Source: Bacteroidota bacterium (GTDB taxonomy: Bacteria > Bacteroidota > Bacteroidia > Flavobacteriales > Flavobacteriaceae). From it: a DNA stretch of 33,474 bases. The notes beneath the pieces were generated by a model, which worked only from the letters and a program-made list of their open reading frames with translations, did no database searches and was not told the DNA's origin. The DNA is taken from contig JAJYSY010000022.1 in NCBI GenBank assembly GCA_021793375.1, positions 1-33,474 of the forward strand, given 5' to 3'. This document shows, one piece after another, positions 1-8,762 of this stretch (positions are counted from its first letter, which is position 1; each line of letters opens with the position of its first letter). Position numbers and translations under genes: made by a program.

Positions 1-76
1 AAAAGAGGCGTTTTTTATTTATTGAAATCTTTTTTAAGAGAGAATTCAATAAGGTTTTTCAACTTTAGAATATTTG

Positions 77-84
77 TATATTTG
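77..84 (+). promoter_or_regulatory. Candidate promoter -7 element upstream of mltG
   Basis: TATATTTG matches the Bacteroidota -7 consensus TAnnTTTG and lies 45 nt before the mltG start codon. I see no good TTG/TTTG -33 element at the usual distance. It is therefore a motif match only. Confidence 0.4.
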
Positions 85-129
85 AGCCAAATTTTCAAAA
101 AAGAACTTTCAATTCATTAGTTTTTATCC

Positions 130-1176
130 ATGTATATCCGAAGAATTCTTTTCATCATCGCCCTACTTATAGCTGTAGCTATGGGAGTTTTTAGTTATTT
201 TATTTACAGCGCACTTTTGGTTCCCAACACTAATTTTGAAGAAGAATATATTCATATATATATAAAATCTGATGATAATTATTACGATGTTTTTCAACAG
301 TTAAAACCTCAACTTAAAAATCCGGATAAATTTGATATCGTTGCACAGCAAAAAAAATACTCTTCTAATATCAAACCCGGAAGATATACTTTAGAAAAAG
401 ATATGACCAATAATGATATCATTGCTGTTTTAAGAAGTCAAAATCATCCTTTTTCTATAGTTTTCAACAACCAAGATCGCTTGCCAACTTTAGCAAAACG
501 TATTGCTCAACAAATTGAAGCCGACAGCATTTCTTTGATGAAAGCAATGCAAGACACCACATTTTTGGCAGAACATGATTTTTCAGCAGAAAATAGCTTA
601 AATATGTATATTCCCAACCAATATGAATTTTATTGGAATACTTCTGCTCAAAAATTCAGAGAACGCATGTGGAAAGAATATAAAAAATTCTGGAATGAAG
701 AACGTTTGACAAAAGCAGAAAAAATAGGGTTAACTCCTCATGAAGTTCAAAACTTAGCTTCTATTGTTCAAAAAGAAACTTCTCAAGTAGATGAACGTCC
801 TCGTGTGGCCGGAGTTTATATGAACAGGATCAACAAAGGTTGGAAATTAGAAGCTGATCCGACGGTAATTTATGCGTTAAAAAATCGCGGATTAGAATAT
901 GACACCACTACCATAAAACGTGTACTTTATAAAGATCTTGAAATTGATTCTCCTTACAACACTTATTTAAATGAAGGAATCCCTCCCGGACCCATTGCTA
1001 TGGCTGACATCTCTTCTATAGATGCAGTATTGAATTATGAAAATCATGACTTTTTCTTCTTTGTAGCAGATCCTAAAAACCCAGGATATCACAAATTTGC
1101 AAAATCTTATGCGCAACATAATAGATATAAAAATGAATATGTCAACTGGTTAAAAAAGATGAAAATCAATCGTTGA
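130..1176 (+). CDS. mltG: Endolytic transglycosylase MltG (YceG-like)
   Basis: This inner-membrane lytic transglycosylase cleaves nascent peptidoglycan strands and is thought to set glycan chain length. The 348-aa protein has an N-terminal membrane anchor (about residues 5-28) and a LysM-like region (about 41-95). The YceG catalytic domain contains ASIVQKE, with E216 as the expected catalytic glutamate, then DERPRVAGVYMNR and the NEGIPPGPI signature. Length is normal for the family. ATG at 130 gives a proper anchor start and has no Shine-Dalgarno, as is usual in this lineage. The gene stands alone between a candidate promoter and hairpins near 1272. Identification is firm from motifs. Confidence 0.95.
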   Translation: MYIRRILFIIALLIAVAMGVFSYFIYSALLVPNTNFEEEYIHIYIKSDDNYYDVFQQLKPQLKNPDKFDIVAQQKKYSSNIKPGRYTLEKDMTNNDIIAVLRSQNHPFSIVFNNQDRLPTLAKRIAQQIEADSISLMKAMQDTTFLAEHDFSAENSLNMYIPNQYEFYWNTSAQKFRERMWKEYKKFWNEERLTKAEKIGLTPHEVQNLASIVQKETSQVDERPRVAGVYMNRINKGWKLEADPTVIYALKNRGLEYDTTTIKRVLYKDLEIDSPYNTYLNEGIPPGPIAMADISSIDAVLNYENHDFFFFVADPKNPGYHKFAKSYAQHNRYKNEYVNWLKKMKINR

Positions 1177-1271
1177 TTTCACAAAATCTTTTCTATTCAA
1201 AAATAAATTTTAAGTTTTTTATTAGCTTTTATCAATTATTTTAATGAAAAACATCTTTTTTCTCTGCTAAA

Positions 1272-1319
1272 GCAATTGCTTAATTGCATTTTTAATTGTA
1301 TATTTAATCCGCAATTAAA
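1272..1319. repeat. Two AATTGC-rich hairpins between mltG and the small gene
   Basis: GCAATT (1272-1277) pairs with AATTGC (1282-1287) across a 4-nt loop. TTTAATTG (1291-1298) pairs with CAATTAAA (1312-1319). The first is followed by an A/T tract and could terminate mltG. The pair also sits in the probable leader of the next gene. Function is inferred only from inverted symmetry. Confidence 0.4.
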
Positions 1320-1369
1320 CAAGACCTGCTTATTGAATTAAAATTACTCTAACTAAATTTTATTTTATT

Positions 1370-1567
1370 ATGGCAAGAGCAATGTTTGAATACACTAAAG
1401 AGGTGTTGAAAAAGGTTAGCTTTGATGTAGCTTTATTTACTAAAGAAGTTCAAAAAGCTACTAAATTTTTACTTCCATACGAACTTGAAGAACTTAAAGA
1501 TTTTATCCTTAATTTGGTGCAAATCAATCCCGAATTAAAACCTTCCTTATATTATTTAGAAGGTTAG
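1370..1567 (+). CDS. Small conserved-looking protein of unknown function (65 aa)
   Basis: The product is a 65-aa soluble, probably helical protein with no signal peptide or membrane segment. I do not recognise a functional domain, though the opening MARAMFEYTKEVLKKVSFD and the LLPYELEEL stretch look like a small protein I associate with Flavobacteriia genomes. That impression is from memory and needs a search. Support for a real gene: an ATG followed by sensible codon use, a 19-bp inverted-repeat terminator shortly after the stop, and hairpins upstream that separate it from mltG. It therefore looks like a monocistronic unit with a structured 5' region. Confidence 0.75.
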   Translation: MARAMFEYTKEVLKKVSFDVALFTKEVQKATKFLLPYELEELKDFILNLVQINPELKPSLYYLEG

Positions 1568-1582
1568 CTTAAATTAAAAACA

Positions 1583-1607
1583 AATAAGTAAGAAAAATCT
1601 ACTTATT
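1583..1607. repeat. 8-bp hairpin after the small gene
   Basis: AATAAGTA (1583-1590) pairs perfectly with TACTTATT (1600-1607) across a 9-nt loop. It lies directly before the strong terminator hairpin, so the small transcript ends in two tandem hairpins. Confidence 0.45.
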
Positions 1608-1616
1608 AATATATGT

Positions 1617-1662
1617 AAAAACCCATATATTATAAAATTCAAATTATAATATATGGGTTTTT
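1617..1662. terminator. Bidirectional rho-independent terminator with 19-bp perfect stem
   Basis: Positions 1617-1635 and 1644-1662 are perfect reverse complements with an 8-nt loop. The stem carries ACCC/GGGT near its base and runs of A and T at the outer ends, so it can act in either direction. It closes the 65-aa gene and insulates the following unit. Confidence 0.85.
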
Positions 1663-1803
1663 CTATTGCAACAAACAAATTCACTTCCTAAATACACCTC
1701 ATAAAAATATATTTTATATTAAAAAAATTATAATTCCTCAATACAATCACTTATATATTGTATTTTAACTGATAATATAACTTTAAACTTAAATAAGTAT
1801 AAT

Positions 1804-2556
1804 ATGGATCTATTTAAATTAGGAAAAGACAAAGACACCGGAAAAATCGTTGATGTTTCTGAAGTTAAAAGCGGACTGGATTGTAATTGTGTTTGTCCGA
1901 ATTGTGGTAAAGATTTGGTGGCCGCTCAAGGAGAAAAAACCGAATGGTATTTCAGACATCATGAAAGTACGGACTGTCATACCGGACCAGAAAAAGGGAT
2001 TCAAGAATTAGCAAAAGAAATTTTAACTAAAAAATCAAGAATTAAGCTCCCTTCTCTCGGCAGTATTAAATACAGCTCTGCAACAGCTGATAAAAAAGTA
2101 AAAAATCTAAACTTCAACCCTGATGTTTCTGCTAAAACAAATGGTGTCCCTTTATTTTTTGACATCAAAGTCACCAAAGAAAATAATGCAAATATCAATA
2201 CTTATCAAAACGGAAAACATAAAAGCGTAGAAATCGATTTATCTGATTATGTTTATACTTCTAAAGATGAATTCAGAAAAGACCTTTTAAACAATTCTTC
2301 CAACAAAGAAATTATTTATTGGAAAGAAGAAAAATTCAACACAGCTCAAACAGTTATCGCTTTATTGGGAACAGGAATTGCTTTAGGTATTTTAGCTTTA
2401 TCAGGAAGAAAAAAGACTCCGCAAAAACCTGTTTCTACCACTCAAAAACTTTTGGATAACTCAAAAGACTTGTTGAAAAATCCCAAGGAGATTTTAAAAC
2501 AAAAAGAGGCTTTAAAAGATTTTTCAAAAAACTTATTAGATAAATATCGTCATTGA
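1804..2556 (+). CDS. CoiA-like zinc-ribbon / PD-(D/E)XK nuclease-like protein with membrane helix
   Basis: The 250-aa protein begins with a cysteine-rich zinc ribbon: C27, C29, C31 and C34, then a WYFRHH stretch and C58/H59. This arrangement resembles the N terminus of CoiA-like proteins. A PD-(D/E)XK-like core follows, with PD at 106-107 and D120-I-K122 on adjacent predicted strands. Residues 183-200 are a hydrophobic helix, and the C-terminal 50 residues are lysine-rich. CoiA is a competence factor in Firmicutes, but many CoiA-like proteins elsewhere have no known role. Here the membrane helix and the adjacent metallopeptidase gene 32 nt downstream suggest a two-gene unit. DNA cleavage is an inference from the motif, not shown. 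Confidence 0.7.
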   Translation: MDLFKLGKDKDTGKIVDVSEVKSGLDCNCVCPNCGKDLVAAQGEKTEWYFRHHESTDCHTGPEKGIQELAKEILTKKSRIKLPSLGSIKYSSATADKKVKNLNFNPDVSAKTNGVPLFFDIKVTKENNANINTYQNGKHKSVEIDLSDYVYTSKDEFRKDLLNNSSNKEIIYWKEEKFNTAQTVIALLGTGIALGILALSGRKKTPQKPVSTTQKLLDNSKDLLKNPKEILKQKEALKDFSKNLLDKYRH

Positions 2557-2588
2557 TTTTCTAAGAATAGAAAAAATAGTTTTTCATT

Positions 2589-3326
2589 ATGATAATCAAA
2601 CATTATCACCTTTTATTTTTTCTTATTCTTTTCTTTTTTTCTATAAATAAGAAAACAGATTACTCGAATTTATCTTTAAAATCAGAAGATTTACTTGTAA
2701 AAAATTTAAACCTTACTTCTGATCAAGAAAATGATTTTATGAAAAATAAAACTATCCCTGAAAATATTCGCCCTCAGGCAGAAAAAGCATTAAGTTTTTT
2801 TCCTGAATTAAAAGATGTTGCCATTACTTTTAAGTTCAAAAAAAACATTAAGAAATCTACCATGCAGGCACAACCAAAATTTTCGGGGATTTTCAAAAAA
2901 AGATATAACCGAGAATATGTTATTTTAATTAGCGAAACTTTTCAAATTGAAGATGATTCTTTTAATATTTTAGATGTAGATGATGAAATCATGATTGGCT
3001 GGTTGGGGCATGAATTAGGACATATTATGGATTATCAACATCGATCTGCTATAGGGATGATTATTTTTGGCATAAAATATCTCTATTCAAAAAAACATAT
3101 CAAAGAAGTAGAAAGAACTGCTGATGCTTATGCTATCAAACAAGGAATGGTGGATTATATTATTGCAACAAAAAACTTTATTTTAAACAATGCTGATATT
3201 TCTGAAATTTATAAAGAACGTATCAAACGTTTGTATTTATCTCCGGAAGAAATCATGGAAATGGTAAATACAATGAAAGAAGAGGAAATTAAAGAAGAAA
3301 TAGAAGAAGAAATGGAAACAGAGTAA
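2589..3326 (+). CDS. Membrane-anchored M48-like zinc metallopeptidase
   Basis: The 245-aa protein has an N-terminal hydrophobic segment (about residues 6-20), so it is anchored or exported. It carries HELGH at 141-145, the HExxH zinc-peptidase motif, and E175-RTA-D179, matching the ExxAD third-ligand motif of M48 peptidases. Between these is a second weakly hydrophobic stretch (155-166). The C terminus is a run of glutamates (about 231-245). It follows the CoiA-like gene by 32 nt on the same strand and is probably co-transcribed. It ends one base before the stop of the convergent GH3 gene. The peptidase call is well supported by motifs; the substrate is unknown. Confidence 0.75.
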   Translation: MIIKHYHLLFFLILFFFSINKKTDYSNLSLKSEDLLVKNLNLTSDQENDFMKNKTIPENIRPQAEKALSFFPELKDVAITFKFKKNIKKSTMQAQPKFSGIFKKRYNREYVILISETFQIEDDSFNILDVDDEIMIGWLGHELGHIMDYQHRSAIGMIIFGIKYLYSKKHIKEVERTADAYAIKQGMVDYIIATKNFILNNADISEIYKERIKRLYLSPEEIMEMVNTMKEEEIKEEIEEEMETE

Positions 3327-3327
3327 T

Positions 3328-4860
3328 TTATATTTTTGAAGAAATAAATTTCTCAAACTTATTGAATTTATCTTCTTTCATAATTTTTTCAATTTTTACT
3401 TGTCCGCCTTTTTGTTTGTTTACTCCGCTCCACTCAAAAAATAAATCTATGGGAATAGTTTTCACTTCTATTCCTTTTAAAGCTTTTGAACGCGCAACTT
3501 TATAATTTTTATTTGCTTTTTTTAAGAGTTCATCCAAACTTTCAGCAAGTTTTTCATCAGAAATAGACAAGTTTTTTTCTTTTCCTAAATACCATTTATG
3601 ATAAAATTCTCCTTCAATTTTCACTGCAGAAAGCACAAATTCCGGTAAATTAATATCATATTTCTTTTCTAACTCTTGGATTGCCTCGTTCATTTTATTT
3701 ACCGACAATTGAGAACCAACTACGTTCATAAAGAATTTTGTTCTCCCGGTGATTTTTATTTCTGCTTTACTGACATCTGTAAAAGCAATAGTATCTCCGA
3801 TCATATATCTCCAAAGTCCAGATACAGTGCTAATCAGCAAAACATAATCTTTATCAGGGACAACTTCTGCTATAGTTTTTACCGGAGCATCTTGCTGAAG
3901 AGAACCATCTTCTTTGATATACTCCGGTTTAAAAGGAACAAACTCAAAGAAAATTCCATTATCTGTCACCAATTGCATGGCAGAGGTTTCCGGTCTTCTT
4001 TGATAAGCTAAAAAACCTTCTGACGCCAAATAAGTGTCAATTATCGTAATAGGTTTTTCTAATAAAGCATTAAAAGTTTTTTCATAAGGTTCAAAAGAAA
4101 CACCACCTGAAGTATAGACTCTTAAGTTTGGCCAAATTTGATGAATATTTTCTACTTGATGATAATCAATAACCTCTTTCAACATCAATTGAATCCAAGA
4201 AGGAATTCCGCTTAAAGCGCCAATATCCCAGTTTTTAGCGTTTTTTGCAATATGTTTTACGCGTTCATCCCAATCTTCAATTTGTGCAATTTCTTTTCCG
4301 GGTTTATAATATCTTCTAAACCAAAACGGAATATTACTTGCGCTAATTCCGCTGATTTCTCCTTCTTCTAAATTATCAGATCGTTTTTCTAAACTGGTAG
4401 AACTGCCCAGCATTAAAATTTCTTTTTCAAAAAAATCCGCTGGCATATCAAAGTTAGAAATAGCAGAAATTTGTTTTAATCCTGTCAATCTAATACTTTC
4501 TAAAGCTTCATTTGTAATGGGAATTCTTTTGCTTTCTTTTCCTGTAGTTCCGGAACTTAAAGCAAAATAAGCCGGTCTTCCCGGCCAAGTAATATTACTT
4601 CTTCCCTCTAAAATTTGCTTCCACCATTCTTGTTGAATTTTGTGATAATCAAAGTAAGGAATATATTTTTGAAAAGAAGAAATCAGATTTTCTTGAGCTA
4701 ATATTTCTTCAAAACCATAATAAATCCCAAAAGCTGTATTTTCTGCTTTAAGCAATAATTCTTCTAAAACTTTTTGCTGATTTTCTACATGATTTTCTTC
4801 TGCTCCAAAGTTTTGCGAAACATCTATTATTCCTTTAATCAAAGATCCTATGATTGGCAT
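3328..4860 (-). CDS. GH3-family acyl-adenylate-forming protein (paralog 1)
   Basis: The 510-aa protein belongs to the GH3 branch of adenylate-forming enzymes, whose plant members conjugate amino acids to jasmonate or auxin. Nucleotide-binding motifs are intact: SSGTTGK at 102-108, YLASEGF at 277-283, GLWRYMIGD at 348-356 and TGRTKFF at 371-377. Bacterial GH3 substrates are largely unknown, so amide or thioester formation on a carboxylic acid is inferred. A second GH3 gene lies at 15927-17462 with the same order of motifs. The gene converges on the metallopeptidase gene with a 1-nt gap and follows the lipoprotein gene by 105 nt. Confidence 0.88.
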   Translation of the reverse strand: MPIIGSLIKGIIDVSQNFGAEENHVENQQKVLEELLLKAENTAFGIYYGFEEILAQENLISSFQKYIPYFDYHKIQQEWWKQILEGRSNITWPGRPAYFALSSGTTGKESKRIPITNEALESIRLTGLKQISAISNFDMPADFFEKEILMLGSSTSLEKRSDNLEEGEISGISASNIPFWFRRYYKPGKEIAQIEDWDERVKHIAKNAKNWDIGALSGIPSWIQLMLKEVIDYHQVENIHQIWPNLRVYTSGGVSFEPYEKTFNALLEKPITIIDTYLASEGFLAYQRRPETSAMQLVTDNGIFFEFVPFKPEYIKEDGSLQQDAPVKTIAEVVPDKDYVLLISTVSGLWRYMIGDTIAFTDVSKAEIKITGRTKFFMNVVGSQLSVNKMNEAIQELEKKYDINLPEFVLSAVKIEGEFYHKWYLGKEKNLSISDEKLAESLDELLKKANKNYKVARSKALKGIEVKTIPIDLFFEWSGVNKQKGGQVKIEKIMKEDKFNKFEKFISSKI

Positions 4861-4965
4861 AAACTGATAATTTGACTGAATTTAATCAAAATATTAAAAA
4901 GCCCGGATTCTTTAATAAAATATTATTACTCTTTTCTAAAAGAAAGATTATCAACATCTTTAGCT

Positions 4966-5517
4966 TTATTCAAAAAATGCTTCAACTCGAGAGTAGTAAT
5001 CTTCTCCATAAGATTTTAAAAATTCTCCATTAGGTTTTAAAATATAAAAAGCCTCACAGTTTTCTTGCAAAGTAAAAATCTGTTGTTGAAAAAATCCGGA
5101 ATCTAAAATAAACTCTTCTTTTTTTTCATATTTTTCTTTGTTTAAAGCATCTGAGGCATATACAAAATAATCTTCTATATTGTGTTCTTTTGAAATTCTG
5201 TCAGAAATTTTTTGACTATTTTTTACTACGCGTTCAAAACTTTCTGTTGTATATTCATATCCAATACAGTTTTTTCCATTTTGACGATAATTGATTAAAA
5301 TAGATTTGTCTTCCGGAACTTCTGTATTTAATTCTGCTTCGATTTTTTTACGGATTTCTTGAAATTCTCCCTTCTCTAATTTTCCGGAAAAAGATTTTAC
5401 ACTTGCATTATATGCTTTGTTTGCTTTTGTGTTTATCTTTTCTTTCTTTACATTTTGTGCAGAACAAGACCAAAATAAAATTATCAAAACAAAAAGGAAA
5501 AATCTATACATTTTCAT
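4966..5517 (-). CDS. Putative lipoprotein of unknown function
   Basis: The 183-aa product starts with a short hydrophobic signal ending in WSC, with C18 the likely lipidated cysteine followed by SAQN. This is a somewhat loose lipobox but usual for Bacteroidota. The mature part is charged and has no domain I recognise. It contains two further cysteines (in NCIGYEY and in ENCEAFY) that could form a disulfide in the periplasm. It lies 70 nt downstream of the RND pump gene on the same strand and may be read through from the efflux operon, but a role in efflux is not shown. Confidence 0.7.
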   Translation of the reverse strand: MKMYRFFLFVLIILFWSCSAQNVKKEKINTKANKAYNASVKSFSGKLEKGEFQEIRKKIEAELNTEVPEDKSILINYRQNGKNCIGYEYTTESFERVVKNSQKISDRISKEHNIEDYFVYASDALNKEKYEKKEEFILDSGFFQQQIFTLQENCEAFYILKPNGEFLKSYGEDYYSRVEAFFE

Positions 5518-5587
5518 AAGAATAATATTTTTATAAAATATATGATTTTTCCTTAATATCTAAGAGTTTTATTTCAAAAACTACAGT

Positions 5588-8500
5588 TTAGTCTTCCAGC
5601 ATTTTAGCGGCGTAATCTATTTCTTGTTTTTTACCAAATCTTCGGGTTAAACCGTCAAAAACGGAATATACTACCGGTACAATTATCAAGGTTAAAAACA
5701 ATGAAGAAAGCAAACCTCCGATTACTACCAAAGCTAATCCGTTGTTAACTTCAGAAGCGGCTCCTGTTTGTGTGGCAATAGGAATCATCCCGAAAATCAT
5801 GGCTATAGTAGTCATTAAAATCGGACGTAATCTGGCATGATTTGCTTGTACCAAAGCTTCGTTGGTTTTTATTCCTGCATTTTTTCTCATATCTGCAAAA
5901 TCCACCAATAAAATAGCATTTTTTGCTACTAATCCAATCAACATAATCATCCCCAAAATAGTGAAAACATTGATTGAATTTCCGGTGAGTGCTAAAATTA
6001 TCAATACTCCTATCAAAGCTAAAGGAACAGAAAACAACACCACAAATGGAGTGATATAACTGTTGTAAAGTGCCACCATCACTAAATAAACTAAGATAAT
6101 AGCTGCAATTAAAGCAATTCCTAAAGTTCCGAATCCATCTCCTTGCATTTCAATATCTCCTCCCCAAATAGTGCTTACTCCTGTGGGTTTTTCAAGTTTT
6201 GAAAATCTTTCTTCCCAATCTGAAGCAACGCTTCCCACCGGACGACCCACTACTTGTGAAACCACACTTACTGAAGGAGATTTATCTCTTCTTTCTAAAA
6301 CACTTGGCCCTGAGCTTTCTTCTACATCTGCAAATTGAGAAAGCTTAATTTTTTGTCCTTCATTATTGATGAAATTTAAATTTCTTACATCATCAATATT
6401 TGATCTGTTGAATTGGTCATAACGGATATTAATATCATATTCATATTCTCCTGCACGGAATTTTGCATCTGTATTTCCGCTAAAAGCAGTTTGCATAGTC
6501 ATTCCCACTGTAGATAAATCCAATCCTAAGCTGGCCATTTTATCTCGATTTACCTGTACATTTATTTCCGGATTTCCATCTTCTACAGAGAGATCTATTT
6601 CTGTGGCTCCGGGGATTTTCCTCAATTCTTCTTGTGCTTTTTCTGCAAATTCCATAGCATCTTCTACTGTAGATCCCACTACAACCAATTCTAAAGGAGC
6701 TTCTTCTGCTCCCATCATTCCTACCGGAACGGTGCTGACTTTAGCATTAACCAATTCTGCTTCTAATTCTCTTCGGATTTTTGCCGCATATACAAAAGTA
6801 TTGTCTTCTCGTTCTTCTTTATCGGTTAACAGCACATTAATTTCGCCTTCATAAGTAGAAGCTTGACTCATTCCAAATCCTGAGCTGGTTTGCCCCACCG
6901 TGGTAATCATATCCACAATTTCCGGTTTTGGGCGTAAATATCTCTCTGCTTTTTGAAGCATGAAATTCGTTTGTTCCAAAGAAGCATCTTTAGGCAATTC
7001 TATCTGCACTAAAAACTCTCCTTTATCCATTTTTGGCATAAATTCTGTCCCGATAAAACTGAATCCCACCAAAGCAAAAGAGCCAAAAAACATTACTACA
7101 GCAATAAGTAAAGTGGTAATTTTTGTCCATTTTGACTTTAACGACCAGTTTAAAATACGCGTAATCCAATCGGTGAATTTCTGTATGATTTTTTCAAACC
7201 ATAAAATGAATTTTTGATAATTTGATTTTCCGGTTAGTTTTTGAACTTTTCCATATCTTGAGGACAACCAAGGCACAATTGTAAAGGAAGCCAATAAAGA
7301 AAATCCTGTAGCAATCATTACGGTTACAGCAAATTGCTTAATAATATTAGCCACCAAATCATTGCTTAAAGAAATGGGGAGAAAAACCAAAACAATAACC
7401 AATGTAATGGCTAAAACCGTAAATCCTATTTCTGTTGCTCCATCATAAGCGGCTTTTACTTTATTCTTACCCATTTCCATATGCCTATGGATGTTTTCTA
7501 CTACTACAATAGCATCGTCAACAAGGATTCCGACCACTAAAGAAAGGGCTACCAAACTCATTAAATTCAGGGTATATCCCAACAAATAAATTCCAATGAA
7601 AGTAGCAATTAGAGAAACCGGTATGGAAACCATTACAATTAATGCATCTCTAAAACTATGTAAGAAAAGTAACATTACCACTGCTACTAAAAACACAGCT
7701 AAAAACACGTCAAAAATTACGTGATCTGCAGCGGTTAACGTAAATTCAGAAGTATCATTTGCGATTTTTAATTTTACATTTTCATTTTTATAATCTTCTT
7801 CTAATTGTTTTATGGAATTTCTTACTCCTTCACTTACTGCAACAGCATTTGCATCAGATTGTTTGATTACTTGAAGCAAGATGGCATCTTCTTGATTTAA
7901 TCTTGCTATTTTTTCCATATCTTTTTGGGTGTCTTGAACCTCAGCGATATCTTTTAATCTTACTTGAATTCCCGCTTGATCCATCACCACTAAATTTCTC
8001 AATTCCTCTAATGATTGATACTTTCCTGACAAACGGATTAAAGTTGATTTTTCTCTGGTTTTTACACTTCCGGTTGGGAAATCTAAATTAGAAGTTTGAA
8101 TCATTTGCTGAACTTGAAGAAGAGAGAGTCCATATCCTTCTAATTTTTGCTGATCAATATTAACTTGAATTTCTCTTTCTTGTCCTCCTATCAAATCCAC
8201 TTGTGCCACTCCGGGAACACGAGAAATTACAGGTTCTAATTTTTTATCCAATAAATCGTAGAACTCTTTATTACTCATTTCTGAAGTTGCCGCTATGGTC
8301 ATCACCGGCAAATCATCCATAGAAAATTTCACCAAAGAAGGCGGGTCTGCATCTTCGGGTAAATCAGCAAGAATAGCATTTACTTTTCTTTGTGCATCAT
8401 TTAGTGAATTATCAGCATTAGCATCCGGATTTAATTCAATCATCACCAAAGACAGACTTTCATAAGATTTAGATTCTATCTTTTTGATATTTTCTAAAGA

Positions 8501-8716
8501 AGAAATGGCTTCTTCTATTTCTTTTGTGACTGTATTTTCAATTTCTGAAGGAGATGCCCCCGGATAAACTGTTGAAATAGTGATAACATTAACCTCAAAC
8601 TTTGGAATTAATTCATATCCCATTTGGGTGTATGAAAACAATCCTCCTAAAGTTAAGATTGTAAACAATACCACCACTAAAGTTGGTCTTTTTATGGATA
8701 TTTCTGGTAAATTCAT
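5588..8716 (-). CDS. RND-family efflux pump, inner-membrane permease (AcrB/HAE1 type)
   Basis: The 1042-aa protein is the proton-driven permease of a tripartite pump and is full length for the family. It opens with the amphipathic start and first helix (residues 1-30) and has the ISTVYPGASPSEIE segment of the porter domain. GILVDDAIVVVENI in TM4 carries D400 and D401, matching the paired proton-relay aspartates of AcrB. The C-terminal LVAKNAILLVDFAD helix contains the matching lysine. It is the last of four genes transcribed tetR, tolC-like, membrane-fusion protein, pump, with 46 nt between it and the fusion protein gene. The substrate range (drugs, bile salts, solvents) cannot be told from sequence alone. 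Confidence 0.95.
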   Translation of the reverse strand: MNLPEISIKRPTLVVVLFTILTLGGLFSYTQMGYELIPKFEVNVITISTVYPGASPSEIENTVTKEIEEAISSLENIKKIESKSYESLSLVMIELNPDANADNSLNDAQRKVNAILADLPEDADPPSLVKFSMDDLPVMTIAATSEMSNKEFYDLLDKKLEPVISRVPGVAQVDLIGGQEREIQVNIDQQKLEGYGLSLLQVQQMIQTSNLDFPTGSVKTREKSTLIRLSGKYQSLEELRNLVVMDQAGIQVRLKDIAEVQDTQKDMEKIARLNQEDAILLQVIKQSDANAVAVSEGVRNSIKQLEEDYKNENVKLKIANDTSEFTLTAADHVIFDVFLAVFLVAVVMLLFLHSFRDALIVMVSIPVSLIATFIGIYLLGYTLNLMSLVALSLVVGILVDDAIVVVENIHRHMEMGKNKVKAAYDGATEIGFTVLAITLVIVLVFLPISLSNDLVANIIKQFAVTVMIATGFSLLASFTIVPWLSSRYGKVQKLTGKSNYQKFILWFEKIIQKFTDWITRILNWSLKSKWTKITTLLIAVVMFFGSFALVGFSFIGTEFMPKMDKGEFLVQIELPKDASLEQTNFMLQKAERYLRPKPEIVDMITTVGQTSSGFGMSQASTYEGEINVLLTDKEEREDNTFVYAAKIRRELEAELVNAKVSTVPVGMMGAEEAPLELVVVGSTVEDAMEFAEKAQEELRKIPGATEIDLSVEDGNPEINVQVNRDKMASLGLDLSTVGMTMQTAFSGNTDAKFRAGEYEYDINIRYDQFNRSNIDDVRNLNFINNEGQKIKLSQFADVEESSGPSVLERRDKSPSVSVVSQVVGRPVGSVASDWEERFSKLEKPTGVSTIWGGDIEMQGDGFGTLGIALIAAIILVYLVMVALYNSYITPFVVLFSVPLALIGVLIILALTGNSINVFTILGMIMLIGLVAKNAILLVDFADMRKNAGIKTNEALVQANHARLRPILMTTIAMIFGMIPIATQTGAASEVNNGLALVVIGGLLSSLFLTLIIVPVVYSVFDGLTRRFGKKQEIDYAAKMLED

Positions 8717-8762
8717 TGTTTTTCTCTTTTAAACAAATTTGATTACTGCTCTGATGATTTTT

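Noticed and set aside
1..20. GAGGCG followed by a T run at the window edge, possibly the right arm of a terminator
   Set aside because: The left arm would lie outside the window, so a hairpin cannot be shown.
5862..8091. Several plus-strand open frames opposite the RND pump gene
   Set aside because: They lie wholly inside a full-length, motif-complete RND permease on the minus strand and show no domain or start signal; they are antisense shadows.
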